From contig JAGVVL010000022.1 in the NCBI GenBank assembly GCA_018287875.1, positions 1,302,001-1,366,000 on the forward strand: 64,000 nt of DNA. Reading direction: 5' to 3'. This stretch comes from Nigrospora sphaerica (lineage: Eukaryota > Ascomycota > Sordariomycetes > Amphisphaeriales > Apiosporaceae). The notes under the pieces were generated by a model that did not search any database, was not told the DNA's origin, and saw only the letters and a program-made list of their open reading frames with translations. Shown piece after piece: positions 11,490 to 23,032 of the stretch (the first letter of the stretch is position 1; each line of letters opens with the position of its first letter). Position numbers and translations under genes: made by a program.

Positions 11490-12864
11490 TTATCGAGAAG
11501 AAGGCCAATCAGATTCGGGGCCACACCACGTAGGCACTCCAACTTTCCGCAAAAGGCAGGCCATGGACCCTTGTCCCTCCTTCAGAATCAGTTCATACAT
11601 GCCGGCCAAATCGTGGATATAGTTTCCAGGATAGTGACCGAGGAGTAGCTCCACCAAGTGAATGGACTGGGCGCGGAGAGCGCCGAGCACTGCCCCGGCA
11701 GTGACAAGGGCCCCGTGCGCGAGGAGCGCACGCACAATCTCCATGTCTCCATTATTTGCGGCCTGGACCAGCACCGCCCTAGAGCCCTCGCCCCTGAGGT
11801 TCGAGTCCATACCCGTGGCCAGCAGTAGTTCTACCAGGTCGGCCTGGGGCGCGCCGGGCAGTCAGTTCTAGTAGGTCGCCGGTCCCAGTCGCCCATACGC
11901 CGCTTTCAAGGAGGTGTTGTACCATGCCTAAGTTTCCGCCGCTGGCGTACTGTTGTAGATGCCTCCTAGCGACGCGCTGCGAGCTCCTGAAGAAATCTCC
12001 GAGGTGGCTGGCTGGATCAAAAAAGCGTGCGATATAAAGGTAGACATGCCAATCCGTCGTGTATTCCTGAGCAACCTCGAGCGCCTGGCCGAGGAAGGTC
12101 TGGTTCCGCCAGCTGGTCCCGCAAGGCCCGCTTACCACGGGTCCTTGGCCCTGGGGCTCTTCCCCGGAGTGGGGGAACATAGCGAGCCTCAGCATCTCGA
12201 TATCACCCCTGGCGGCAGCCCCCACGATAGCCGTCGTGTCTGGCTTACCGACCCAGTTCATCTGCAGGTAGTTCACCCCCCTGGGACGGCGTGAAGCCTC
12301 GGGAAGATGGTCCTGGAAGAGGCGGAGCATGTCGGCGTGCCCGGCCCAGGCGGCTAGCATCATGGCGGGCGGCAAGATGTTGTCGTCGGCGGTGGGGTCG
12401 AACCCGGCGCGCAAGAGGCGCTTCGCCAACGGCACAAGGTTCCAGTAAGCGGCAGCGCTCAGGAGGGTGACGCCCAGCAGCCACGACGTGGGCATCGGGC
12501 TACGTCGGCTCGCGTAGAAAACCGAGTGCCCGTCGGGGTCCAACCAACGCACGCCGTCGGGCATGAGCCGCCACGGGTCGCGTTTCGCTTGGCGAAATTT
12601 CAGCCACGGGTGCCTGTCGGCCAACGCCTCGGCGTCGGAAATAAGTCGGCAGAGAGCATCGATGGTCGGGCAGTACCCGGTCCCTATCTCTTTGGCAATA
12701 CGGCTTGCAATTTCGTCGATCTTTGGCCATGCCGTCCTGTTAAAGACGCTTTCATGGATATTCGACTCGCCGTGTATCTTACAGGGCCCGTGGGGTTGGG
12801 GAGTTTGCCCTGGGGCGGGCTTCACGCTCCAGTCGCATGTTGCCCATTGCCGTATGATGCCCAT
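11490..12864 (-). pseudogene. Ankyrin-repeat protein, frameshifted
   Basis: From the ATG at 12864 the frame runs about 330 codons into ankyrin-like units (a stretch ending GNLGMVQHLLESGV, and an earlier GHADMLRLFQDHL). It then leaves protein-like sequence near 11862. The next frame picks up exactly at ADLVELLLATGMDSN and continues through further units (GDMEIVRALLAHGA, SIHLVELLLGHY) to a stop at 11490. Removing one base (the T at about 11862 on the plus strand) would restore continuity, so this is a one-base insertion or a sequence error. Families with this layout often carry an N-terminal F-box; an F-box-like start lies at 13230 but does not connect cleanly. The ankyrin assignment is moderate, because the repeats are divergent. 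Confidence 0.6.
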
Positions 12865-12954
12865 TTTTTGGCCCTCCGATAGTACGGATGGTATGGCGTG
12901 ATAAAACCGGGCTAAGAGGCAAGCGTGTTTAGTGTATCCTCCCGTCGGCCGCCA

Positions 12955-13230
12955 TCAACATGACTTACAACTCACGAGCTTTAAGCTCAGCATTTTTTTT
13001 AGTACTTGGAGGTCGCCGTCGAGATATTTGTAGCTCCACGACTGGGTCCACATGGTTGAGAAGGTCCAAAAGCGGCCTGGCGCTCTCGTTGCGGCATGAA
13101 CTTTTGCATTCTGTGTTTCATGGGACAGGGAATCCGTTGTTGAGTGCAGCAACAACAAGATGTTTACTAGGATTTGTTGCATGATCTCGGCCGGCATCTG
13201 CACAAGCGTCAAGGCCGCTTCGCATGCCAT
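12955..13230 (-). pseudogene. Possible F-box-like N-terminal remnant
   Basis: From an ATG at 13230 the sequence reads ALTLVQMPAEIMQQIL, like the first helix of an F-box. Composition then loses protein-like character. Its position just upstream of the broken ankyrin gene and on the same strand suggests it was that gene's first exon. I cannot find a splice solution that joins them. Low confidence. Confidence 0.25.
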
Positions 13231-13308
13231 GACCCCAGTCGATATTTTGACCTGGGCGAGTCCAGACCGGAAACGAAATGGACAGCGTAGCTGAAAGTCG
13301 CAAGTCAC

Positions 13309-14342
13309 GCAGGTGCAGCGTGCATGTTAGAGAGCGACATTGAAGCTCCTGATCTTGAACACGCCATGTGTGTTTTTATTCAGCAACAGGAGCTATGTAC
13401 CTTCCATTTGGGGGCATGAGTCATTGCGAGGCGCAGGCCCCTTCCCCAGTATAAGCGTTAGCGCAGGTGCCGAGTTCATACACGGCAGTACGCATGGAAT
13501 GATAGCGTATTGGCCCCAAGGACGTGGGACGTGTGAATAGCATGTCTTTCTTGCGAATCTGAGCAAAGTATGACCGTGATAAAAACTGTTCGAGTGTTTA
13601 CTTGTGGTTGGCTGCAGATAAGAGGATGAAAACCATGTAAGATTCAACGTGGCGAACATGCATCATGGTGGACAATGATAGTAGGGCGGCTGATGCACTG
13701 CGCTCCAAGGGCTGCTTAATGGGGGGGCTTAGAACTACAGGGTACATACCCCAGTACTTGGTGTGTGGATGGACTAGAACCTAGCGGTGTGTAGGTGGGG
13801 ATGAGAGGCGCTACGCGTGTGGGGCTCTCTTCTGCAGCCTGTGCCACAGGCTTTCTTCGTAACCCAACGCTACCGGACCGTAGACAATGGGCGGCCACGT
13901 GCAGGCTTCTACGACTGTGCATTCGTCCGCATCTAACAACAACTCATTGCGTCTTGTCTAGTCGGTAGTTATAGCTACTTATCAAGAAGCATTGGCGCAG
14001 TGTCTCTGTACCTCGATACCATATGCGATCGGTGGCAACTCTGGGCGCCCTTCGGACGACATCCGCCCGATTCGCTGACATTGGAGGGCGTATCTAAGCA
14101 GCGACATCAGGCTCAGCGGGCCAGTCTCGTCCGGAACGTCAGCGACTAGCACGCTGGGGTTTTTTCCCCCTTACTCACTGCACGGATACGACCCCGCAAT
14201 CACCGTCAACAAGCCGGAGCGTCCCACGGGGTATTACCACGAAGGCCCATCACAGGTCGATAGCTTAAGAGCAGCGCCAGCCCTGGGCCCTTTTCCAATA
14301 TTCTCTCCATTTCCCCCTCAAGCACTTATCCGGGACTCTCTG
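13309..14342. other. Intergenic, no gene seen
   Basis: About 1 kb upstream of the sugar transporter, presumably holding its promoter. No gene or clear TATA box is seen. Confidence 0.45.
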
Positions 14343-15905
14343 ATGATGAAGCTCGCCGTACCACTCCAAAAGCCCCCAGGCTATGTCCTGGCCAGCATCA
14401 TCTGCTCCTTCGGGGGCTTCCTCTTCGGCATCGATACGGGCATCATTGGGCCCGTGACCGTCATGGACGACTTTGAGCGCTACGTCGGCCACCCGTCGCC
14501 GACGGTGCACGGGCTGGTGGTATCGTCGATTCTGATCCCAGCCGCACTGTCGTCGTGTTTGGCGGGCCGGCTGGCAGATGCACAGGGGCGCCCACGCGGC
14601 ATCGCCTTGGGCGCCCTCATTTTCGGAGTGGGGGCGGCGCTCGAGGCCGCGGCGGCGCACGTGGCCATGTTCGTCGTGGGCCGCGTCATCGAGGGCCTCG
14701 GCGAGGGCCTGTACCTGGGCACCCTCGTCGTCTACATTTGCGAGATCGCGCCGCCGCGCGCCCGCGGGCCTTTGACCACAGCACCGCAGCTCCTGACCAC
14801 GCTGGGCCTCGTCACCGGCTTCTTCACCTGCTACGTCACCGGCAACCTCTCCGGCTCGCTGTCCTGGCGTCTACCCTTTGCCCTGCTGGCCACCTACGCC
14901 GGCCTCTTCGCCACCGCCGTCCTGCTCTGGCTGCCGCCGTCGCCGCGCTGGCTCACGCTGCGCGGTCGCGCCGACGAGGCCGCCCTCGCCTGGGAGGCCC
15001 TGGGCGTGCCCGCCGCTGACCGCGAGAAGATCTTCGACCAGGTCGAAGAGGCCATCGTCGACCACGTCGCCGCGCCCGTCGACTCCGCCGGGTCCATGGT
15101 CATGGCGACGGCGCCGGTGCCCCGCGACGGCGAGGCCGTTTTCGCCACGAGATTGCCCAAGGCGGGCCGCGAGGGGCGCTTCGCCGTCTTCGCGCCTGAT
15201 GCGCGGCCGCGTCTGTTCCTCGCCGTCTTCCTCATGTCCATGCAGCAGCTCAGCGGCATCGACGGTGTCCTGTACTATGCACCGCTGCTATTCCGCCAGG
15301 CCGGCCTCTCGTCCCAGTCGGCCGCCTTCCTGGCCTCGGGCGTGTCGGCCCTTGTCATCTTCGCCGTCACCATCCCGGCGACGTTGCTAGCGGACCGCTG
15401 GGGTCGGCGTGCCAACACGGTGCTGGGCGGGTTCGGTATGGCGACCACCATGTTCCTCATGGGCGGACTCTACGCTGGCGGCGCCGTGCATGCCGAACGG
15501 GGCGCTGGCCGCTGGGTCGTCATCGTGGCCATCTATGTCTTCGCCGTCCTCTACTGCGTCTCGTGGGCCGTGGGCATCAAGCTGTACGCCGCCGAAATTC
15601 AGCCGGCACATACGCGGGCCACGGCCACCTCTATCGCTCACGGCGGCAACTGGATCGCCAACTTTCTCGTCGCCCTCGTGACCCCGCCCCTCCTAGCACG
15701 GTCCGCTTACGGCGCCTACTTCCTCTTCGGTGGCTGTTCCCTCGCCACCGCCCTCGTCTGTTGCATCGCCATGCCCGAAACGCGTGGCCGTAGCCTCGAC
15801 GACATCGACGCTGCTTTTCGTGCTAAGCGCCTGGCGCGCCACAGCAAAAAGCCCACGGTTGGTCTGCTGGGAAACACTCTGGGACGGCTCTTTGCCCGTG
15901 TATAG
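14343..15905 (+). CDS. MFS sugar transporter
   Basis: Plasma-membrane carrier of the sugar porter family, 520 residues and intronless, with about twelve membrane helices. The family signature motifs are present: GRLADAQGRPRG after helix 2, PPSPRWL (from residue 198), QQLSGIDGVLYYAP starting at residue 301, DRWGRR later in the second half, and PETRGRSLDDID from residue 478. The Asp in SGIDG replaces the Asn usual in hexose carriers, which may affect substrate choice. The start is one of two adjacent ATG codons. Coding GC is very high, so the opposite strand carries long shadow frames that are not genes. Substrate (hexose, pentose or disaccharide) is not predictable. Confidence 0.93.
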   Translation: MMKLAVPLQKPPGYVLASIICSFGGFLFGIDTGIIGPVTVMDDFERYVGHPSPTVHGLVVSSILIPAALSSCLAGRLADAQGRPRGIALGALIFGVGAALEAAAAHVAMFVVGRVIEGLGEGLYLGTLVVYICEIAPPRARGPLTTAPQLLTTLGLVTGFFTCYVTGNLSGSLSWRLPFALLATYAGLFATAVLLWLPPSPRWLTLRGRADEAALAWEALGVPAADREKIFDQVEEAIVDHVAAPVDSAGSMVMATAPVPRDGEAVFATRLPKAGREGRFAVFAPDARPRLFLAVFLMSMQQLSGIDGVLYYAPLLFRQAGLSSQSAAFLASGVSALVIFAVTIPATLLADRWGRRANTVLGGFGMATTMFLMGGLYAGGAVHAERGAGRWVVIVAIYVFAVLYCVSWAVGIKLYAAEIQPAHTRATATSIAHGGNWIANFLVALVTPPLLARSAYGAYFLFGGCSLATALVCCIAMPETRGRSLDDIDAAFRAKRLARHSKKPTVGLLGNTLGRLFARV

Positions 15906-16888
15906 TCCGAGTGATATAGCTTAAAGCCGATGGCAGATGTTTGGGACTGCCGTATGGCGTTTCTCCTGTTACTCCTTTCAAGTCTTCATGATGGAGCAGC
16001 CTAGGGCTGGTTCTGCTTATCAGCGGCCTTCCCGTTCATCTTTGCAACATTCCTCGGGCTTTAGAGGAGGGCGGCGTGATATTGCTTCAAGTCTGGAAAG
16101 ATAGCAATTGCTTTACTGGCCTAAAGGCCGAACTTGAGATGGGACTTCGGTAGGCTTATACACAACAGGGTTGAAGATGATTGTTCGAGGATTGAAAGTA
16201 TGACTGTTCATACCATTATCCGAGCATACCCATTGTTGATTGTGGGCAGGAAGATAACAACTATCGACCCCAACGGTGGGAGACGTGTAACCTGTTGAAA
16301 GGAATCCCTCACAAACATATATGTTTTCGCCGGACGGCGGTTTGAAAGCCATCCTGCTACCAATGGTCCTGCTGGGATCAAGGAGCACCACATCGCCATT
16401 TATCAAATCATTCAATATATGCAAACGGTCGTTTGCTTCGTCGACGGCCTGAATTTCTGGACGCTAAGAGAAAACTCCTTTATGGTCGACACAAATACAG
16501 CCATCGTTGGTGAATGCACCAGACCGCGGATGGAAGCAGACGACAGTCTGCATCAAATCTACAGCGCACTCGCCTTGTTGCTACAGCGTGCCACTGAAAT
16601 GAGCAAAGAAGGGACGTGGTACAGCCGGCAGAGGCCATTGGAATTCAACCCAAACTGGAAGATGTTGCAGGACAACCTTTTTTTTACATACGGTAGCCCG
16701 ATTCGTCAACCGCACCTGGCCTTTCTTATAGACCTATGCCATCTGAAGCCGGTTAGGAGGATCACACATGCATGCCTGCTTGCAGCCACCCACCTCGGGT
16801 GCAGCCTGGTGGTGACTCGGGCCGACAATACGAGGTAATGGGGTGAGAACAAGTGATCGGGACTCTCCGAGTTATAGATAGCAACCAA
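15906..16888. other. Intergenic with unresolved open frames on both strands
   Basis: A 139-codon frame with a real ATG lies on the plus strand (16419-16838). A minus-strand frame (about 16113-16460) has protein-like composition (GENIYVCEGFLSTGY, HNQQWVCSDNG) but a TAG just upstream and no ATG. Neither is recognised. The minus frame may be the relic of a small protein. Confidence 0.3.
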
Positions 16889-17519
16889 TTACATAAGGGC
16901 AGGGAGTCGAGGGCGGTCGTGCCGCTGCCACTGTAGCAGGTCCGACGAGTGGAAGTTGATCGCGCCGCTATAGAGGAATGTCCCGCCAGGCTCTCCCAGG
17001 ACCACAGCCCGACCATCGACGGGGTCCACGGCTAAGCATACGTTCCCTGCGACAGGCTTCTCTTCCGGGCACCAGATGCTCCGCCAATGGCTCCACGGGA
17101 ACCGCCGACGCCGCCGCGACCCAGTCCGTGTCTTTTCACGGCCGATATAGGTAGAGTGGTAGACGCAGCCAGAGTCCGACGCGTGCGCATACAGACCGGG
17201 TGGCCCACCGCTGCCCTGCCTACCCCGAGCCAGGCTGTGGGTGTCGAGCCGCACGCCCTGGGGCCCCGTATCGAGGGCCTCCTAGCTTCCTGACCACTCC
17301 CCGTCCCACCCGTACATCTTGTACTAGATGCTGCCGCCACAGGCCACGACAAAGTCGAATTTGCCGCGGGTCAAGTCCACGAGGACCGGCCAGCCGAGCT
17401 CGGCGCCGCCACGGCAGCTGTCGGGCACGCAGAGCGGCTGCCACACGCCGTTCCACGGCCGCGGGCTGACGGCGAAAGCGGCGGACTAGCTCCTCAAATT
17501 GGCTCACTCCAAAGTCCAC
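16889..17519 (-). pseudogene. Beta-propeller (lectin/BNR-like) remnant with in-frame TAGs
   Basis: One minus-strand frame reads through TAG codons at 17486-17488, 17324-17326 and 17282-17284. It contains repeated blades: RPWNGVWQPLCVPDSC then FDFVVACGGSI; YKMYGWDGEWSGS then EALDTGPQGVRL; GGPPGLYAHASDSGCVYHS; and a last blade around VCLAVDPVDGRAVV ending in LLQW. The pattern of a hydrophobic strand, then a residue run such as GWDGEWSGS, is typical of secreted fungal beta-propeller lectins or PLL-like proteins. At two of the TAGs a Trp would fit the blade pattern (TGG to TAG). No start codon or signal sequence is found, so the N-terminus is lost. Family assignment is tentative; the broken frame is certain. 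Confidence 0.42.
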
Positions 17520-18034
17520 TGATCCATGAAGGGCAACTTAATGTCGATCCCGACAAACTGGCCGCAACACTATGAGCGCTTGGGCGGGACGGGCGACACA
17601 CACACCTTCGGGCTGACGAGCAACTACCTCTACAACACGGCCGGCTTCTGGCGCGGTTGGCTGGATGTGTGGATGTGCTCTCTTTGCTGTTTCAAGGACC
17701 AGCCCCCACGAAGAGGTTGTAGACTCGCACTAAGTTATGTGTTCAGTGGCAATATGAGGCTATCACCAGTTTCGCCTATCAGGTCAAGTCAGGAGCTACA
17801 GGGACCTGCTGTAAATCCTGTGGAGCACGTGGGGAGTGATCCACAGCTACGAGTATATAGACTGCCATCTCTAACTCCTCATTTTGTCCTCTCTAACGGA
17901 TAACCTTGAACCTCTCGCTTGTCACTCCTCCTCGAGTGCAACATGTTCCAATTTACATGACTAAAGATAGTCTGCGTTAACTAACATAGTCTTGACCCTA
18001 ACAGGGGGCCCAATCGCTGGTTCTTAACGAATCC
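17520..18034. other. Intergenic, one unresolved open frame
   Basis: A plus-strand frame at 17526-17903 begins MKGNLMSIPTNWPQHYERLG with protein-like composition for about 55 codons and then degrades. It is not recognised and may be a fragment of a lost gene. Confidence 0.3.
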
Positions 18035-19242
18035 TTAGTCTTCCTCAACCAGCCGAGACCAGTCACGCTTTCCGACAATGTCGCCTTCGTAACCCACGGC
18101 CTTGGCAAAATCGCTCAGGAACTTCCACCTCGCTTGCCGCACCCAGCCCTTTTCGACAAAGTCGTCGGCAGTCTTGGGAAATAAGTCGACAACGTCCAGC
18201 AAGAACTCGTCATGGGCGGCGACGACGAGGAAGTTGTCGTAGGCGTCAAGCTCCTGCAGCTTGCGGATGGACTCGGCGGCCGCCACGGCGTCGTTGTGGA
18301 CGCCGCTCGCGGTGGGGACGAAGAGGGGCTGGTCGCGGTGGCCGTCGCGCAGGACGCCGTCGAACATGGCGCCGGGGCAGGCCGACGCGCCCGTAAAGGG
18401 GCTGGGCGCGATGAAGTCGGGCAGCGGGTGCCAGGGGTGCGGCCGCAACTCACCGCCGTGGTGGATGACGTCGCCGCCCATGAGAATGAAGTGATCCGCG
18501 CCGCCGTCGCCGCCGCCGCTGCTCTTGACGCGCGCCAGCCCACACATGTGGCCCTCGAAGTGGCCTGGCGTATCGAGGAGGTAGAAGGACCCGTCGCCAA
18601 AGTAGTCGAAGGCGTCGAAGCGGCCGATCTTCAGCCCCGCCGCGCCCATGTCGATCTCCCGGACCTCCCGGCCCGCGACGTCAATCTCGCAGAAATGCGA
18701 GGCCGGGTTTGTCGGGTACCCCGGGAAGTGGGCGGCTTTAGTGCCGGGCCCGACGACTAAGGCCGTTTCCGGCGGAAAGGTGGCCGGGTTCCCCGTGTGG
18801 TCAAAGTGCGTATGGGACCATATGACGGCCGTTATGGAGTGAAGATCAACGCCCCCGTCGGCGAGGATGTCAGCCACGTCCTTTTCCGCCTGTGCGGTGG
18901 CGTTCAACGACCTGAGCCGTTCGATGAGATGCGGCGGTATATTTTTGCCGTCTTTCCGGACACCCAGGTCAAAGACGATGGTCTGGTTTAGTTGCCGGTT
19001 TCGCACCAGGAATGAGAAACATGACCCGCCGATCCAGTCGTGGCCGTCAATGTGTGGCTCGAAGAAGAGATTCTGTTCAATGTATCCATCCTGAGTGCTG
19101 CTCTATCGTCCCACAAGACATCTTACGGGGCACGTACAGGAGCCAAACCCCGCAAACTTGCCTCAGTATTGATGATCGAGACGCTCACGGTCGAGGTCGA
19201 GGTTGGAATTTTCAGCTTGGGGAGATGGGTAGGGGCCGCCAT
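18035..19242 (-). CDS. Metallo-beta-lactamase-fold hydrolase (lactonase-like)
   Basis: A 386-residue enzyme of the metallo-beta-lactamase superfamily. Exon 1 is 19242-19138 and exon 2 is 19090-18035. The intron is only 47 bp (donor GTACGT, acceptor ACTCAG). A longer-exon alternative using the nearby GTAAGA donor needs a weak GAG acceptor. The metal-binding HxHxDH motif is HTHFDH at 128-133, with further likely ligands in DTPGHFEGH, in GGDVIHHGG and in the C-terminal AAHDE. The N-terminus (STSTVSVSIINTEASL) matches fungal proteins annotated as metallo-beta-lactamase or N-acyl-homoserine-lactonase-like. Likely a cytosolic hydrolase of a lactone or ester; the substrate is unknown. A TATA box lies about 130 bp upstream. 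Confidence 0.88.
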
Positions 19243-19372
19243 GGTATGTATATTCCAGTGCCTGTCGTATAGACACGGACGTTCAAAGCGTTGTTTGCGG
19301 CCCTTAGACACGGCCGCTGATGACACTGTAGGAGCCATACGAGCTGTTGCCCCAATGGCAAGTTCATGGTCC

Positions 19373-19378
19373 TTTATA
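19373..19378 (-). promoter_or_regulatory. TATA box of the metallo-beta-lactamase-fold gene
   Basis: TATAAA on the minus strand, about 130 bp upstream of the ATG at 19242. Confidence 0.5.
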
Positions 19379-22300
19379 AGCTAGATACAACCTTTTCTAT
19401 CAGCCGGCTGAGGCATGCTAGGCCCCGCGTTATCCCCGAGGCCCCGCGCCATCGCCGAGGTGCCGCGTCATCCAGGGGTTCCTGCGCATACACCACCTGA
19501 CATTTCTACGGACTACCGGGCCGAAGTGAGGGACCCCTTAGCGTTTATCCCTTCTCCATTCACCCTACCCATCTTCCACCTCAAAGTACTCACGGTAACG
19601 CCCTCACTTAGGAAGGAAGGCGGTGGGAGGGGGGGGCTTAGTAAGCATCTCGCTCCTATGTCACGGCGACGAGAGCATTGCCCCGCTCCTCCTCCACGCA
19701 GAGCATTCGTTCCCTTTTGTTTGCAAATGAAGCTATTCTCGAAGCTTGACAGCTTTGGCAGTCGACGTGCGTCTCCCCCCAGGCTAGGTGGCATTCGCAC
19801 GAGGATAGGATTCTGCCATGACTAGAATACTTGATTACTGCAACTACAGACGGTCTTCTTTGGTTCCGGTTCCACCAAATTCCTGGCTCTGTAAACCTTA
19901 ATCACCCAAGTTCGATGTCGACTTTTAGCGGGGCCGGCAAAACTAATGCTGCTATCAGTGCTTCAGGTACACAGTTGCACAAGCGCTAAGGCGGTTCATC
20001 TTTGCATTATGGAGGTACAGCAAGTTGTTGTCAGCTGACGGTGCATTCGGGCAGTCAGGGAGGTGGTGAAGAGTGACTGCCCATGTGTCAGCATCTGTCA
20101 GCGAAGAGTGCTTTCCCGGTGCGTAAGCGACTGTCAGAGGAGCATGCGTGAGACTCCGGACCTCTCGGAGGTCCGAGGGGTCTGGCGGAAGGCCCGAGTG
20201 TGATAAATGACCTGCATATACGCTGACAGCAGGACCCGGGAGAAGGAAAGCAGACGGAAAGACCACGGGACCATCCATGGGGCCCTGGACAGCAGAACGG
20301 AGACAAGTTCCCTTGTTCTTTCGTACGTCGGCTCCTAACCGTCTGACACTGGCTCGCTTGGCATGGCCACATGCCCACCTACCAAATTCCTACCATTTTG
20401 GGTTCCGAGGACGAATCGGCATTGTGGATCCAAGTTTGTGAGGGTGGGAAAGCATTGGCAAACCCGATCATGGTGATTGGGATTTAAGCTAAAGAAGGCC
20501 TGACCATGTTGCCTCCTGGTTATGCAATTACCATTTAGTTAAGTTGTTAGTTAGGCAACTAGAGACAAGATACACAAAAAAGAGTGTAAATAATTCCTCA
20601 ATCATTAGTAGCAGTTCCTCGAACTGCAAATGCCTCCCTCGAAAGTATACGAGAGAGAAATTTTGTGCAAGACGAGACACCGCCAAGGTCCCGTAGGCGA
20701 ACGTTTTCCCGGCCAAATCAGTTTTGACTGAAAGACAACCGTCAGGTCAATGGTAATTGAGTACGGCGATGTTTCTCAAGATTTGATTGCTCGGCCTTAT
20801 TTTCCTTTCAAGAAGCAGTGTGGCACTCACTTTGCCAAACAAATGCAGGAGTCTTGGGCGAGTGGCAGCCCTTGGCAAGCCAGTACGTTACTTTTAAAGT
20901 TGGCGCTGCTTTCGTTAGACATTTGGTCAGTCACTTGCCCTTTCCGGGTTTAAGTTTGGAAAATACCACTCAACTGAACGTAGCTGGACAGTCTTGGCTC
21001 AACTGCCACCCTCAACCGCCCTTCTTCTGCAAACACGCGCCAATGGACAAACCCTCCACGGCCAGTGAGGCCTGCGGGCTTGCGACATTCGTCGGCCACA
21101 TAAATAGTATTCACCGATTGGGAAGTTCATCGTGCCGGTAAAAAGCTCGTTCCAGGCAATATCATTGACTCCAGCTCTCTACTTCCCTACCGATCAAGAA
21201 ACGCAAAGTTGGGCATGACGTGGACTCTGCGATATCTCACGAATCATGGTTGCCCTGTCGATCGTGGTCTGCCTGACCAAGACGAGGCACAAGGGACACA
21301 ACTAGTACCGGACATTCTCGTCTCAACGGGAGGGTCAAGTGTTGACGGCGGCCCCTGCACTCCTTCCTGTGGATGCCTGTGTGACCATCAGCGCGTCTGA
21401 CGTCGGGGCAAGCCGGCGGGTGCGGTAGTCGCAGGATTACTCGAGTATCCGAAGCATAGCGCCCAATTGGCGCGTTCGGGGAGGGGGGGGGGGCGCTTGT
21501 AGAGCCTGTGAGGGCGTGATCAGGGAGAGCTAGAGAGGAAAGCTATGTTGGACAGAATAATATGACGCATGTGTTGTTTGCCGCGGACAGAACAGATGGC
21601 GATGCGAGGGACTGACCATTGTGTGTGCTCGCATGTCATCCTAATGCTATGGTCAAAAACCCCCGTGTTCGGTGCCACCGGCGGTTTCGTCATGTCTTGG
21701 CAGCAGTTTGTGAATCGTATCGGTTTCAGTCTCGGTCGTTTTGCACGATGACGAGGTGTGCGGGCAGGACGGCACAGCGCGGCTACGGCGTCGTCGCATG
21801 CGCGCATGCGATGAATGCCGTATTGCAGTTTTCACGCGGCATCGCGATCGCACAAAAGCCGAGCCCAACCTACGGGCGCGGAGAGGTGGGAATCAGAAGC
21901 CGAACAAAGGCCGTGGCGGCAATGGAAGCATGGGCCCGATGCCGCACGCTGTATTTCAGAGGTGCAGCAGATTCAACCAGAGGAAAGACGTGTGATTGGC
22001 CCGACCGACAGAAACAGGAGAATTAGGTGCAGGGCGACATGGAGATGGGCGGGCATTCAGAGGCAGAGCCCCCGCAGCTTGTGACGATGGCGACACGGAG
22101 GTCGGTCCTCCATTCATGGCGTGCTTGGTGGCTGCTTACATGGCGGGTGGGGGGGGGGGTGGTGTCGCGGGTAAAATTCCCGGTCCCCACCGCATCCTCA
22201 TATAGCAGCGCGATTTCTGACGTCGCTAGGCTCGTTCACTGCTTGTTGAGGCACTTTTCTCCTTTCCTCATTTTGCCCCGGTGATCCCCAAGAACAGGCC

Positions 22301-22402
22301 GATTTACGTGAGCTGCCAGTGCCACGCCGCCCTGGTGCTGACCGCCCATCATTCCGGATCGACAAAACGACCGAGCCATTCCCACCCAGGCAAGCCAGCG
22401 CC
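19379..22402. other. Intergenic, no gene seen
   Basis: Three kilobases between the hydrolase promoter and the GrpB gene. There are G homopolymers near 21483-21493 and 22148-22157. Open frames are short and unrecognised. The proximal promoter of the GrpB gene should lie at the right end. Confidence 0.5.
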
Positions 22403-23032
22403 ATGCCGGCGGCCACGTCCGAGATCATCAAGCACCAAGAGGCGGACCCCGCCGACGCCACATGGCTGTCGAAGCGGGGGCCCCAGGCGATGGAGGTGGT
22501 GGAGGCCAAGATGGAGTGGGCGTCGAGGTTCGGGCTGATGGCGCAGGAGCTGCGGGTGACGCTGGACTCGGGGGTGCTAGTGGCGGTCGAGCACGTGGGG
22601 TCGACGTCGGTGCCGGGGCTCGCGGGGCGGGACGTGCTGGATGTCGACGTCGTCGTTGCGGACCCGGCCGACGAGGGCGCCTACGCCGGCCGGCTCGAGG
22701 ACGCCGGCTTCCGCTTCCTGCTGCGCGAGCCGGCCTGGCAGGAGCACCGCCTCTTCGTCCGCGATCCGTCCCCGGGCCCGGACCGCGGCCCGCCCGTCAA
22801 CCTGCACGTCTTCGGCCCCGACGCCCCCGAGCTCGTCCGCCACCGCCTCTTCCGCAACCACCTGCGCACCCACGACGCCGACCGTGCCCGCTACGAGGCC
22901 GTGAAGCGCGACGCCATGCGCACCGCCTGCGAGGCCGGCCGCGGCCTGGCCGACTACGACGAGCGGAAGCGGGACGTTATTCGCGACATCCTCGACCGCG
23001 CCTACCGGGAAAACGGGCTGGTGATGCCGTGA
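22403..23032 (+). CDS. GrpB family protein (UPF0157, nucleotidyltransferase fold)
   Basis: A 209-residue intronless protein. The signature of the GrpB/UPF0157 family is clear: VEHVGSTSVPGLAGRDVLDV (from about residue 61) followed by a hydrophobic strand, then EHRLFVRD, VNLHVFGPDAPE and the helical segment LFRNHLRTHDADRARYEAVK. The fold is that of nucleotidyltransferases; the cellular role is not established. I chose the ATG at 22403 because the family begins close to it. An in-frame ATG at 22319 would add 28 residues of low-complexity sequence. The family is common in bacteria and scattered in fungi, so horizontal origin is possible, but codon use here matches the neighbouring GC-rich fungal genes. 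Confidence 0.9.
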   Translation: MPAATSEIIKHQEADPADATWLSKRGPQAMEVVEAKMEWASRFGLMAQELRVTLDSGVLVAVEHVGSTSVPGLAGRDVLDVDVVVADPADEGAYAGRLEDAGFRFLLREPAWQEHRLFVRDPSPGPDRGPPVNLHVFGPDAPELVRHRLFRNHLRTHDADRARYEAVKRDAMRTACEAGRGLADYDERKRDVIRDILDRAYRENGLVMP

